DNA of 64,000 bases from an uncultured Roseicyclus sp. (GTDB lineage: Bacteria > Pseudomonadota > Alphaproteobacteria > Rhodobacterales > Rhodobacteraceae). Under the pieces are notes generated by a model. That model searched no databases. It saw only the letters and a list, made by a program, of their open reading frames with translations, and was not told the origin of the DNA. A program made the translations under genes and the position numbers. Below, piece by piece: positions 1 through 8,003 of this stretch (position 1 is its first letter; each line of letters opens with the position of its first letter). The DNA is taken from NCBI GenBank assembly GCA_947494975.1, contig CANLXA010000001.1:992001-1056000 (forward strand). The letters are read 5' to 3'.

Positions 1-26
1 TCGCCACGTCCCGGAGCTGAGCCACC

Positions 27-1205
27 ATGGATTTCATAACCATCCTGCAACTCCTCGACAGCTCCATTCGCCTCGCGACGCCACTTCTGCTGGCCTGTCT
101 TGCGGGGTTGTTTTCCGAGCGGGCGGGGATCTTCGATATCGGGCTTGAGGGCAAGATGCTGGCCGCCGCCTTCTTCTCCGCGGCCATCGCGTTCACCTCG
201 GGCAGTGTGTGGGTGGGGCTTTTGACCGGTGTGGCGGCTTCCGTCGCGCTCTCTGGCCTGCACGGGCTCGCCTCGATCACGTTCCGGGGCAATCAACTGA
301 TTTCCGGCGTGGCGATCAACTTCCTTGCAGCAGGCATGACCGTCGTGATTGCGCAAACCTGGTTCTCGCAAGGCGGTCGGACACCGGCGCTGACCGGCGA
401 TGCGCGGTTTGAGGAGATCGTCCTGCCCGGCGCCGCCTCCCGCATCCGCGATATCGCGCAGCAAAGCCCGTTGGGACAGATCTATTCCGAGCTGATCTCA
501 GGCCACTCGATCCTCGTCTATATCTCGCTGCTGATCGTTCCGCTGAGTTGGTGGGTGCTGTACCGCACCCGGTTTGGCCTCCGCCTCCGGGCGGTTGGGG
601 AGAACCCGGCCGCCGTGGATACGGCCGGGATCAGCGTGGTGGGCTTGCGCTACGCGGCCGTCATCATTTGCGGCGTTCTGTGCGGACTGGCGGGTGCGTA
701 TCTGGCCACGGGCCTCTCGGCCGGGTTCGTCAAGGACATGAGCGCGGGGCGCGGCTTCATCGCCTTGGCTGCCCTGATCTTCGCCAAGTGGCGGCCATGG
801 CACGCCTTGGGCGCGTGTTTCCTCTTCGGCTTCCTCGACGCGGCGGGCAACCGCTTCCAGAACATCGAGCTGCTGACGTTCCTCTCGCTCACCTTCCTTC
901 TGCTGGCGGCGGTCAGTGCCATCATGCTCGTGATCCGCGCAATCATGCTGGCCCGCGGCAAGGATACCGCGCGCGGCCTCCTGACCCCCGGGATCGCCCT
1001 TGTGGTCAGCGTGGGTCTCGCTCTCGGCCTCGATGCGCTTGATCCGGAGGCGGGCGGTATCGCGACCTATCTGAATACCTTCGTGCTCCCGGTGCAGTTC
1101 ATGCAGGCGCTGCCCTATATCCTTGTGGTGGTGATCCTCGCGGGCCTTGTCGGCAAGGCCATCCCGCCCCGCGCTGGCGGCGAGCCCTATGTAAAGGAAC
1201 GGTAA
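27..1205 (+). CDS. ABC transporter permease, nucleoside/simple-sugar type
   Basis: Inner-membrane permease of 392 residues, about ten hydrophobic segments, of the family that imports nucleosides or simple sugars (BmpA/NupQ-like systems). The N-terminal part holds the family pattern GLFSERAGIFDIGLEGKM (about residues 27-44), and the middle holds GENPAAVDTAGI, typical of this permease class. A GGAG lies about 8 bases before the ATG. The window opens inside the operon: an upstream coding frame seems to end with TGA at 18-20, probably the partner permease. A second hydrophobic block after residue 290 makes it longer than the usual ~310 residues. The substrate cannot be read from the sequence; nucleoside is the family-based guess. 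Confidence 0.88.
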   Translation: MDFITILQLLDSSIRLATPLLLACLAGLFSERAGIFDIGLEGKMLAAAFFSAAIAFTSGSVWVGLLTGVAASVALSGLHGLASITFRGNQLISGVAINFLAAGMTVVIAQTWFSQGGRTPALTGDARFEEIVLPGAASRIRDIAQQSPLGQIYSELISGHSILVYISLLIVPLSWWVLYRTRFGLRLRAVGENPAAVDTAGISVVGLRYAAVIICGVLCGLAGAYLATGLSAGFVKDMSAGRGFIALAALIFAKWRPWHALGACFLFGFLDAAGNRFQNIELLTFLSLTFLLLAAVSAIMLVIRAIMLARGKDTARGLLTPGIALVVSVGLALGLDALDPEAGGIATYLNTFVLPVQFMQALPYILVVVILAGLVGKAIPPRAGGEPYVKER

Positions 1206-1220
1206 GGCGAGCTCAGCACC

Positions 1221-1241
1221 GGCGCACATGAGAAGTGCGCC
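1221..1241 (+). terminator. weak hairpin after the ABC permease
   Basis: Perfect 7-bp arms GGCGCAC/GTGCGCC with a 7-base loop, 16 bases after the permease stop. The T-run (CTTTT) comes only about 8 bases later, so termination would be weak. It may instead be a simple 3' stabilising hairpin. Confidence 0.35.
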
Positions 1242-1329
1242 GCTACGCCTTTTCGCACAATCACAAAAGCGCCATCTCCTGTCTCAACGGCGGAGCATCA
1301 CGCCCGCCCCGGATCAAAGGAGAAACATC

Positions 1330-2250
1330 ATGTCCCTGACCATTCCCGGACTGCATCACATCACAGCCATTTCCGGCCCGCCGCAGGAAAACGTGAACTT
1401 CTTCACCGGCATCCTGAAACAACGGCTCGTGAAGAAAACCGTCAATTTCGACGCGCCGGATACATATCACTTGTATTACGGCAACGAGGCCGCCGAGCCC
1501 GGCACGATCCTCACGTTCTTTCCCTTCGTCGATGCAGGCCCCGGCCGCGCTGGCGCCGGTATGGCGGCGGCCTATGCCTATGCCGTGCCTTCGGGCAAAT
1601 TCGACGGCTGGATGGAAGATCTGGCAGAAAACGCCATCGACTTCCTCGGGCCCAAGGACCGGTTCGGCGAGCGGGTGATCCTGCTCCGCGATCCAGATGG
1701 CGCGCCTGTGGAACTGGTGGAGACTGACCGCGAAAGCGATGCGCCGCTGGACGGGTTTCATTCCGTCACCCTGTGGGAAGACGATATCGCGCCGACCCAG
1801 CGCCTGCTGACCGATCATTTCGGCTATGAAGACGCTGGCCATGAAACTGTGGATGGGGTTGAACGTCTGCGCTTGAAGGCACCGGGCGATGCGCGCGGCG
1901 CTGTGATCGATCTGATGCGGTCGGATGCGCCGTCGATCGGGCGACAGGGCAAGGGCACGATCCATCACGTCGCCTTCCGCGCCAAGGACGATGCCGAACA
2001 GCTTGAGTGGCAAGAGGCGCTCAACACCGCCGGGTTCGGCGTGACGGAAGTGCGTGACCGGCAGTACTTCAACGCGATCTACTTCCGCGAGCCCGGCGGC
2101 GTTTTGTTCGAGATTGCCACCGATCCGCCCGGTTTTGCGGTGGATGAGGATCACGCCCATCTGGGCGAGGCCCTGAAACTGCCGCCGCAATATGAGGCCA
2201 GCCGCGACAAGATCGAACGGATGCTGCCACCCCTGAAGGTCGCGCGATGA
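1330..2250 (+). CDS. VOC-family ring-cleaving dioxygenase (MhqO-like)
   Basis: 306 residues with two vicinal-oxygen-chelate modules. Likely metal ligands are the His of GLHHITAIS near the N-terminus, the His of IHHVAFR in the second module and the Glu of VLFEIATD near the end. The family includes MhqO/YkcA, extradiol-type dioxygenases acting on hydroquinones. The ATG at 1330 was chosen over in-frame upstream codons because AAAGGAGAAAC sits directly before it. The last four bases overlap the next gene (ATGA), a serine hydrolase. This dioxygenase-hydrolase pairing matches the mhqO-mhqD arrangement in Bacillus, where it detoxifies quinones. The actual substrate here is inferred. Confidence 0.85.
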   Translation: MSLTIPGLHHITAISGPPQENVNFFTGILKQRLVKKTVNFDAPDTYHLYYGNEAAEPGTILTFFPFVDAGPGRAGAGMAAAYAYAVPSGKFDGWMEDLAENAIDFLGPKDRFGERVILLRDPDGAPVELVETDRESDAPLDGFHSVTLWEDDIAPTQRLLTDHFGYEDAGHETVDGVERLRLKAPGDARGAVIDLMRSDAPSIGRQGKGTIHHVAFRAKDDAEQLEWQEALNTAGFGVTEVRDRQYFNAIYFREPGGVLFEIATDPPGFAVDEDHAHLGEALKLPPQYEASRDKIERMLPPLKVAR

Positions 2251-2912
2251 AATACGCTTCTCCGGCCCCGCTGAGCTTCGGCGGGGCCGCACGGGACCGG
2301 GCGCGTCTTGGCCTTGTGCTGGTGCATGGGCGCGGCGCGTCGGCAAGCGATATCCTCGGGCTGGGGGAGGCTCTGGCCCTGCCCGATCTTGCTTTGGTTG
2401 CCCCGGATGCACCGGGCCGGTCTTGGTGGCCGACATCATTCCTTGCGCCCACGGCGATGATGGCGCCCCATGTCGAAGCTGGCCTGGCCGCTGTAGACGC
2501 CTCCATTTCCGCATTGGAAGGCGGTGGCCTGTCCCGCAACAAGATCGCGCTGGCCGGGTTCAGCCAAGGCGGGTGCCTGGCGCTGGAATACGCGGCGCGG
2601 CGTGGTGATCTGATGGCCGTGTTCGGCTTGTCAGCGGGTTTGGTGGGCACAGCAGATACCGCTGGCGATCCTTCAGACGATCTCTACGGGTTTAGCCCCA
2701 AGGTTTTCGATTACCCGATCGACCTGAGCCGGATGCCCGCCCTCATTTCAGTGCATGAGGAGGATCCGCACATCCCCCTCGCCCGCGCGCGGGAAAGCGC
2801 GGAGGTCTTCGAGAGACTCGGCGCGACGGTCACGTTTCAGGTCGCAAAAGGCTCCGGCCACGGCATCACCGAACACGACATCTCGGAACTACGCCGTGTT
2901 CTGAACACGTAA
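2247..2912 (+). CDS. alpha/beta hydrolase, phospholipase/carboxylesterase family (MhqD-like)
   Basis: 221 residues, the usual size for the YpfH/MhqD carboxylesterases. The nucleophile elbow is GFSQGG (Ser about residue 107). The oxyanion region is LVLVHGRGAS near residue 25, and the triad is completed by the Asp/Glu of SVHEEDPHIP and the His of GSGHGITEHD. It starts inside the stop of the upstream dioxygenase (ATGA overlap), so the two are translationally coupled and probably act in one detoxification or aromatic-breakdown step. It ends 13 bases before the convergent DUF4864 gene. Confidence 0.85.
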   Translation: MKYASPAPLSFGGAARDRARLGLVLVHGRGASASDILGLGEALALPDLALVAPDAPGRSWWPTSFLAPTAMMAPHVEAGLAAVDASISALEGGGLSRNKIALAGFSQGGCLALEYAARRGDLMAVFGLSAGLVGTADTAGDPSDDLYGFSPKVFDYPIDLSRMPALISVHEEDPHIPLARARESAEVFERLGATVTFQVAKGSGHGITEHDISELRRVLNT

Positions 2913-2925
2913 ATAGTGCGCGCGC

Positions 2926-3369
2926 CTAGGCTCCGAGCGCGGGCGCGCGCAGAACCTGTACGCCATTGATCCGCCAGCCGTTTTCCGTCTCGACCATCGC
3001 GTAGCCGAGGTAGTGCAGAGTGCCGTTTTGATCGACGACCTCGACGCGCTGCACGATCAATCCGCCAAGCGCCTGCAGATCGATGAAATTCACATCTGCG
3101 GGGTCCCACACCATCGGATATCCCTGTTGTACCATCTGGCCGAACCGCTCCGGACTGCCAAACAGGCCCTGGATGTTGGGGCTGGCGAATTGCCAGGCTT
3201 GAACGACGTCCTCGGCGCGAAACGCATCGAACTGACTGCCGATCACGGCTTCGATGGCCGGGTTGGGCGTAAGAACCTCCTGCGCCATCGCGGGGCGTGG
3301 GGCCACAAACGCGGCCACCACGGCAAGGCCGAGAGCGAGGAAAACGGAAAAGGCAACGGCGCGGGTCAT
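2926..3369 (-). CDS. DUF4864 domain protein, secreted
   Basis: 147 residues. An N-terminal signal peptide (about residues 1-29, ending PAMAQ) is followed by a compact domain resembling DUF4864: AIEAVIGSQFDAFRAEDVVQAW, then a conserved GYAMVETENGWRINGV end. The fold is probably NTF2-like, and no catalytic residues are evident. GGAG (in AGGAGATGCCCC) lies just before the start. It stands alone between a convergent esterase and the upstream lysK. Function unknown; periplasmic location inferred from the signal peptide. Confidence 0.75.
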   Translation of the reverse strand: MTRAVAFSVFLALGLAVVAAFVAPRPAMAQEVLTPNPAIEAVIGSQFDAFRAEDVVQAWQFASPNIQGLFGSPERFGQMVQQGYPMVWDPADVNFIDLQALGGLIVQRVEVVDQNGTLHYLGYAMVETENGWRINGVQVLRAPALGA

Positions 3370-3433
3370 GGGGCATCTCCTGAGGTGTCGACCAGTTATC
3401 GCTGGTTGAAACCTAGCCCGCGCCGCGGGTCTT

Positions 3434-5014
3434 TCAGCCCATAAGTTTCCCGGCCAGGCCGTCTTCGATCAACTGCACGGTTTCATCGACACCATAAAGC
3501 GCGATGAACCCGCCGAAACGCGGGCCCTGAGACGCGCCCAAAAGCACCTCGTACAAAGCCTTGAACCAATCGCGGAGCGGTTCGAATTCATGTTCTTTAC
3601 CAACAGCGAAGACGATGGTTTGCAGCGCCTCGTCTTCGACGGGGCCGTCATAGGCCTTGAGCCGGGCCGCCAGATCCTCCATCGCCGCGCGTTCCTTGTC
3701 GTCAGCCGCACGGAACACCCGCGTAGGCTTCACGAAATCGTTGTAGTAGCGCACCGCGAAGCCCGCCGCCTGATCCAGATCAGGATGCGTTTCGGCCGAG
3801 GCATCAGGCGCATAGCGACGGATGAACCCCCACAACGCCTCCTTGTCCTCAGCCGACGCGACCGAGGCGAGGTTCAGCAGCATGGCAAAGCTCACGATCA
3901 TGGACGAAGACGGCACGTTGTGGCCGTGGATGTGGAACACCGGGTTCGCAAGGCGCTGCGCCGTGTCCTGTCCGGCATAAGCCCGCAACTGCTGATGATA
4001 TTCATCGACCGCCTTGGGGATCACGTCGAAGTGCATCCGCTTGGCCGTCTTCGGCTTGGCATACATGAAGTACGACAGGCTTTCGGTCGCCGCGTAGCTG
4101 AGCCATTCGTCGATGCTGATGCCGTTGCCGGATGATTTGGAGATCTTCTGGCCCTTCTCATCCAGAAACAGCTCGTACGTGAAGACCTCGGGCGGTTTGC
4201 CGCCGAGCTTGGAACAGATCGCCGAGTAAATCGCGGTGTTGGGCGCGTGTTCCTTGCCATAGCTTTCCCAGTCGACGCCAAGCGCCGCCCACCGGGCGCC
4301 GAAATCGGGCTTCCACTGCAGCTTCACGTTCCCGCCTGTCACGGGCACCGTCCATTCGCGGCCGTCTTCGTCATCAAATGTCACGGTGCCATTGTCCGCA
4401 TCCACCTGTTTGATCGGCACATAGAGGACACGCCCGGTTTCGGGGTGCAAAGGCAGGAAGATCGAATAAGTTTGCTGGCGCTCCTCGCGCAGACTTTTCA
4501 GCATCACGCCCATCAGGTCATCATACCGCTCCGCCGCGCGCAGCAGGGTCTCGTCGAACCGGCCCGAGCGGTAGAATTCGCGAGCCGAGTAGAACTCGTA
4601 TTCAAACCCGAACGTATCCAGAAACCGCTGCAGCATCGCGTTGTTGTGGTGGCCAAAGCTCTCGAATTCGCCAAACGGATCGGGGACCGAGGTTAACGGC
4701 ATTTGCAGATATTCGCGTAGCATGTCGGGGTTGGGCACGTTGTCGGGCACCTTCCGCATGCCATCCAGGTCGTCGGAAAAGCAGATCAGTTTGGTGGGAA
4801 TGTCGGACAGGATTTCAAAGGCGCGGCGCACCATGGTGGTGCGCAGCACTTCGCCGAACGTTCCGATATGCGGCAGGCCGGACGGACCATACCCCGTCTC
4901 GAACAGGACATATCCCTTCTCCGGCGGCGCGTTTTCGTACCGTTTCAAGATGCGGCGCGCCTCTTCAAAGGGCCAGGCCTTGGAGGTCATTGCTGCGTCA
5001 CGAAAATCGGTCAT
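3434..5014 (-). CDS. lysK: lysyl-tRNA synthetase, class I
   Basis: 526 residues. Charges tRNA-Lys with lysine in the cytoplasm. It is a class I enzyme, not the usual bacterial class II LysS: the ATP site shows [14 protein letters not shown] (HIG at about 49-51), and the KMSKS-type loop is KISKSSGNG near residue 290. The zinc/anticodon-recognition half follows. Class I LysRS is the standard form in alphaproteobacteria such as Rhodobacterales, so this is expected here. Length fits the family. It is monocistronic and divergent from the TerB-like gene at 5122. Confidence 0.95.
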   Translation of the reverse strand: MTDFRDAAMTSKAWPFEEARRILKRYENAPPEKGYVLFETGYGPSGLPHIGTFGEVLRTTMVRRAFEILSDIPTKLICFSDDLDGMRKVPDNVPNPDMLREYLQMPLTSVPDPFGEFESFGHHNNAMLQRFLDTFGFEYEFYSAREFYRSGRFDETLLRAAERYDDLMGVMLKSLREERQQTYSIFLPLHPETGRVLYVPIKQVDADNGTVTFDDEDGREWTVPVTGGNVKLQWKPDFGARWAALGVDWESYGKEHAPNTAIYSAICSKLGGKPPEVFTYELFLDEKGQKISKSSGNGISIDEWLSYAATESLSYFMYAKPKTAKRMHFDVIPKAVDEYHQQLRAYAGQDTAQRLANPVFHIHGHNVPSSSMIVSFAMLLNLASVASAEDKEALWGFIRRYAPDASAETHPDLDQAAGFAVRYYNDFVKPTRVFRAADDKERAAMEDLAARLKAYDGPVEDEALQTIVFAVGKEHEFEPLRDWFKALYEVLLGASQGPRFGGFIALYGVDETVQLIEDGLAGKLMG

Positions 5015-5121
5015 ATCGCGTGTCCTGAAAAAACGGGCCCCATTGCCCGCGCCTGCACCTATTGTGTGGCGGGTCGGGCGTCAATAAATGACCGGGGTAC
5101 GCAGGACGGAGAAAACCACAG

Positions 5122-5538
5122 ATGACCGACCATTCATTGACCCCGGAAGACGCACTTGTGGCCGTGATGGTCGGCGTTTCCGTCTCCGATGAGACGATCC
5201 GCACGGCAGAGCTTCTGTCGATCGAGCAGATGGTGAATTACCTGCCTGTCTTCGGAAGTTACGACGCCGACCGGATCCGCCGTATAGCCGACATCGTGTT
5301 CGACCTGTTCGAGGATGAAGACGGCCTGGATGCGCTGCTGGGTCTGGTGAAGGACGATCTGCCCGAGCATCTTTTTGAAACCGTCTACGCGCTTGCCTGT
5401 GACGTGGCCGCGGCCGATGGCAAGCTGGCCCAATCCGAGCTGCGCTTCCTCGAAGAGCTGCGCCACACGCTTGAGATTGACCGCCTGCACGCCGCCGCCA
5501 TCGAACGCGGCGCGCGGGCCCGGCACATGACGGTCTAA
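5122..5538 (+). CDS. TerB-like tellurite-resistance domain protein
   Basis: 138 residues, all alpha-helical by composition. The C-terminal half carries the TerB/TerB-like signature, an acidic turn in AYALACDVAAADGKLAQSE with following FLEELRHTLEID. TerB-fold proteins bind metal and act in membrane-linked stress responses, but single TerB-like genes such as this have no fixed role. A short 5' region holds CGGAGAAAACCAC before the ATG. The stop codon overlaps the end of the convergent gamma-glutamylcyclotransferase gene by a few bases. Confidence 0.8.
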   Translation: MTDHSLTPEDALVAVMVGVSVSDETIRTAELLSIEQMVNYLPVFGSYDADRIRRIADIVFDLFEDEDGLDALLGLVKDDLPEHLFETVYALACDVAAADGKLAQSELRFLEELRHTLEIDRLHAAAIERGARARHMTV

Positions 5539-6077
5539 CCTCGTATCCGGGCCAGATTCCGGTCCACGAAGTCCCGTTCCTCAGGCGTCAGCCGGGTGGC
5601 GCGCGGGTAAATCGGCGCGGCGCGATCATCGAGCAATGGCAGGTGCCAGCCGTGGGTCGTATCAAAAAACGCCGTCGCGCCAGCCTCCCCGAACTCCGCC
5701 AAATAGCCCTGAATCACGGTATCCAGATAGCTCAGCAGGATCGGATGATCGCCGTCCGCGGCGTGCTGCGGCTCAACGGCGTAGATCTGCACGTCGCGCG
5801 CGGTTGGGTGCGCGTGGGTCATGTCGGCCACGGCGTGGCGGGCATAGGCGCGCTCGCGTTGATCCAGCGCGGCCCAGTCATGCCCCGGTACGGCGGCGAT
5901 CAGCCCTTCGATCTCACCGGTCGAATCACTTTGCGCCGTCAGGTAGGCCACCTTGCGCAATCCGGTGCCCTGCCACGTGCGCGACCAACCCCGCACACGG
6001 GCCCGCGTGACCTCCGGGTAGCTGTGGGTCTGCCGGTTCACAAGGCTGCCATAACCAAAGAAAAATGGATCATTCAT
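5535..6077 (-). CDS. gamma-glutamylcyclotransferase-like protein
   Basis: 180 residues from the ATG at 6077. The N-terminus reads FFFGYGSLVNRQTHSYP, the YGSLxN substrate-binding loop of the GGCT/AIG2 fold. A likely catalytic Glu is in ALDQRERAY, followed by a DVQIYAVEP strand. GGCT enzymes convert gamma-glutamyl amino acids or glutathione to 5-oxoproline. A longer frame extends to 6179 but enters the glycine-riboswitch leader region on the other strand and lacks family similarity, so the shorter start is preferred. Confidence 0.8.
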   Translation of the reverse strand: MNDPFFFGYGSLVNRQTHSYPEVTRARVRGWSRTWQGTGLRKVAYLTAQSDSTGEIEGLIAAVPGHDWAALDQRERAYARHAVADMTHAHPTARDVQIYAVEPQHAADGDHPILLSYLDTVIQGYLAEFGEAGATAFFDTTHGWHLPLLDDRAAPIYPRATRLTPEERDFVDRNLARIRG

Positions 6078-6156
6078 GCCCGTCGAATGGGGCAATCGAA
6101 GGCATCTATCAAGCCCTCTTGCGTCAATTCGCCTTGTCTGTATTCTTTCGCATGCA

Positions 6157-6326
6157 AGCACAGGGAGACGCTCGGGCATGCCGCTGGCATACCCTTGGGC
6201 CGAAGGAGCAACCGCCCCGGTAATCTCTCAGGCAAAAGGACCTGTGCCGCGCAAAACATACTCTGGAGAGTGAGGGGAAACCCTCCGCCGAAGGGATAAC
6301 GATCTCAGGCCAAAGGACAGAGGGGG
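6157..6326 (+). promoter_or_regulatory. tandem glycine riboswitch upstream of gcvT
   Basis: Two glycine aptamers in series. Aptamer 1 (about 6160-6246) has GGGAGACGC, GGCCGAAGGAGCAACCG and TCTCAGGCAAAAGGACC. Aptamer 2 (about 6250-6326) has CTGGAGAGTG, CGCCGAAGGGATAACG and TCTCAGGCCAAAGGACAGAG. These are the conserved core strings of the gcvT element. It ends about 70 bases before gcvT, whose operon it should switch on when glycine is high. The intervening stretch (6327-6396) may form the expression platform. Confidence 0.95.
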
Positions 6327-6396
6327 CATCATTCGCCACCGCATCACGCGGCGGCTGGACGGTGCCGGGCCACGCGACCCGGATGAAGGGGACGAT

Positions 6397-7503
6397 ATGG
6401 CCGGGGACGATCTCAAGACGCTGGTACTGGCAGATCTGCACGCAGAGCTTGGCGCGAAATTCGTGCCCTTCGCCGGCTATTCCATGCCGGTGCAATATGC
6501 GCGCGGCGTGATGGGGGAGCACCTCTGGACCCGTGAGAATGCCGGCCTGTTCGACGTCAGCCATATGGGGCAGGTCATGTTGCCCGACGGCTCTGATGCG
6601 GCGCTGGAAGCGCTCGTGCCCATCGACGTGATGGGCCTGGCCGAGGGCCGCCAGCGCTATGGGTTCTTCACCAACGAGCAAGGCGGCGTGTTGGACGACC
6701 TGATGATTGCCCGTGTTCCGGGTGGCCTGTTCCTTGTCGTGAACGCGGCCTGCAAGGACGCCGACATCGCCCACCTTCGTGCCCATATCAACGGCGTCGA
6801 GACCATCGAGGGCCGCGCCCTTCTGGCGCTGCAAGGTCCGAAAGCCGAGGCCGCGCTGACGCAGGTGATCCCTGAAGCCGGGCAGATGCGGTTCATGGAC
6901 AGCGCACGGCTCGATTGGAATGGCGTTGAACTGTGGATCAGCCGGTCGGGATATACCGGCGAAGATGGATACGAAATCTCCATGCCCGATGCCGAGGCCG
7001 ACGCTTTTGCGCGCGCGCTTCTCGCCGATGATCGCGTTGAGCCGATCGGGCTTGGTGCACGGGATTCCCTGAGGCTGGAGGCCGGCCTGCCGCTTTACGG
7101 GCAGGATATGGATCCGAGCATTTCCCCGGTTGAAGCAGGCCAGGCCTGGGCCATCGGCAAGGTGCGCCGCGCCGGTGGCGGCCGCGCGGGCGGCTTTCCG
7201 GGCGCGGATACGATCCTCGACCAGATTTCCAATAAACCGCCCCGGCGCCGGGTCGGCCTCCTGCCCGACGGCCGCGCCCCGATGCGCGCTGGCGTGGAGA
7301 TTTTTGCCAGTGAGGACGCCGCAACACCCATCGGCGTGATCACATCGGGTGGTTTCGGCCCCACCCTCGGCGCGCCCATGGCACTGGCCCTGATCGACGC
7401 GGCCACACCCACCGACGCCGTTCTCTATGGCGACGTCCGCGGCAAGCGCCTGCCTGCTACCCAAACCAAACTGCCTTTCACACCCCCCGGCTACAAACGC
7501 TGA
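6397..7503 (+). CDS. gcvT: glycine cleavage system T protein (aminomethyltransferase)
   Basis: 368 residues. Transfers the methylene group from the aminomethyl-lipoyl arm of GcvH to tetrahydrofolate, releasing ammonia. Family landmarks are FAGYSMPVQYA near residue 25, ENAGLFDVSHMGQ near 50, WISRSGYTGEDGYEI near 190 and the C-terminal GGFGPTLGAPMALA. Length is normal. It is the first gene of gcvT-gcvH-gcvP, 15 bases before gcvH, and is preceded by the tandem glycine riboswitch, so glycine-induced expression is expected. Confidence 0.96.
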   Translation: MAGDDLKTLVLADLHAELGAKFVPFAGYSMPVQYARGVMGEHLWTRENAGLFDVSHMGQVMLPDGSDAALEALVPIDVMGLAEGRQRYGFFTNEQGGVLDDLMIARVPGGLFLVVNAACKDADIAHLRAHINGVETIEGRALLALQGPKAEAALTQVIPEAGQMRFMDSARLDWNGVELWISRSGYTGEDGYEISMPDAEADAFARALLADDRVEPIGLGARDSLRLEAGLPLYGQDMDPSISPVEAGQAWAIGKVRRAGGGRAGGFPGADTILDQISNKPPRRRVGLLPDGRAPMRAGVEIFASEDAATPIGVITSGGFGPTLGAPMALALIDAATPTDAVLYGDVRGKRLPATQTKLPFTPPGYKR

Positions 7504-7518
7504 CTTACGGAGAGCCCC

Positions 7519-7881
7519 ATGAAATACACAGAAGACCACGAATGGCTGAGACTTGACGGTGATCTGATCGTCGTCGGCATCACCGATCATGCCGCCACGC
7601 AGCTTGGCGATGTCGTGTTCGTGGAACTGCCGGAGATCGAGACGCAGGTCGCCAAGGGCGACGAGATCGTGGTGATCGAATCCGTCAAGGCGGCCTCCGA
7701 TATCCTCGCACCGCTCGACGGTGAGATCGTCGAGGTGAACGACGCGCTGGATGCCAACCCGGCCCTCGTGAACGAGGATCCAATGGGGGATGCGTGGTTC
7801 TTCAAGCTGAAGGTCGATGATGTCCGCGCGCTCGACGATTACATGACCGAGGACGAGTACAAGGACCATATCGGGGATTGA
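7519..7881 (+). CDS. gcvH: glycine cleavage system H protein
   Basis: 120 residues. Lipoylated carrier that shuttles the aminomethyl group between GcvP, GcvT and the E3 enzyme. The N-terminus [15 protein letters not shown] and the lipoyl-lysine motif ESVKAASDI (Lys 57) are typical, and the C-terminal [11 protein letters not shown] is conserved. A CGGAGAG ribosome-binding site precedes the ATG. gcvP follows after a 122-base spacer holding a repeat element. The cognate E3 is probably the lpd gene at 49151-50539. Confidence 0.96.
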   Translation: MKYTEDHEWLRLDGDLIVVGITDHAATQLGDVVFVELPEIETQVAKGDEIVVIESVKAASDILAPLDGEIVEVNDALDANPALVNEDPMGDAWFFKLKVDDVRALDDYMTEDEYKDHIGD

Positions 7882-7896
7882 GTTCGGCTGATGTCG

Positions 7897-7952
7897 CAGG
7901 GGGCCAGCCCCCCGCCTTCGGCTCCCCCCGGAGTTTATCTGCCAAGATGAAA
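7897..7952 (+). repeat. GC-rich intergenic repeat, copy A
   Basis: A GGGGGCCAGCCCCCC palindrome, a short variable stretch, then CCCCCCGGAGTTTATCTG and CCAAGATGAAA. It lies inside the gcv operon between gcvH and gcvP. Similar elements occur at 10903-10960, 40740-40786, 48865-48926 and 48958-48994. Confidence 0.7.
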
Positions 7953-8003
7953 TGGCACGCCATCCCGTCAAACGACCGGCTGGCTGTGCAGATGGAGCGC
8001 AAC

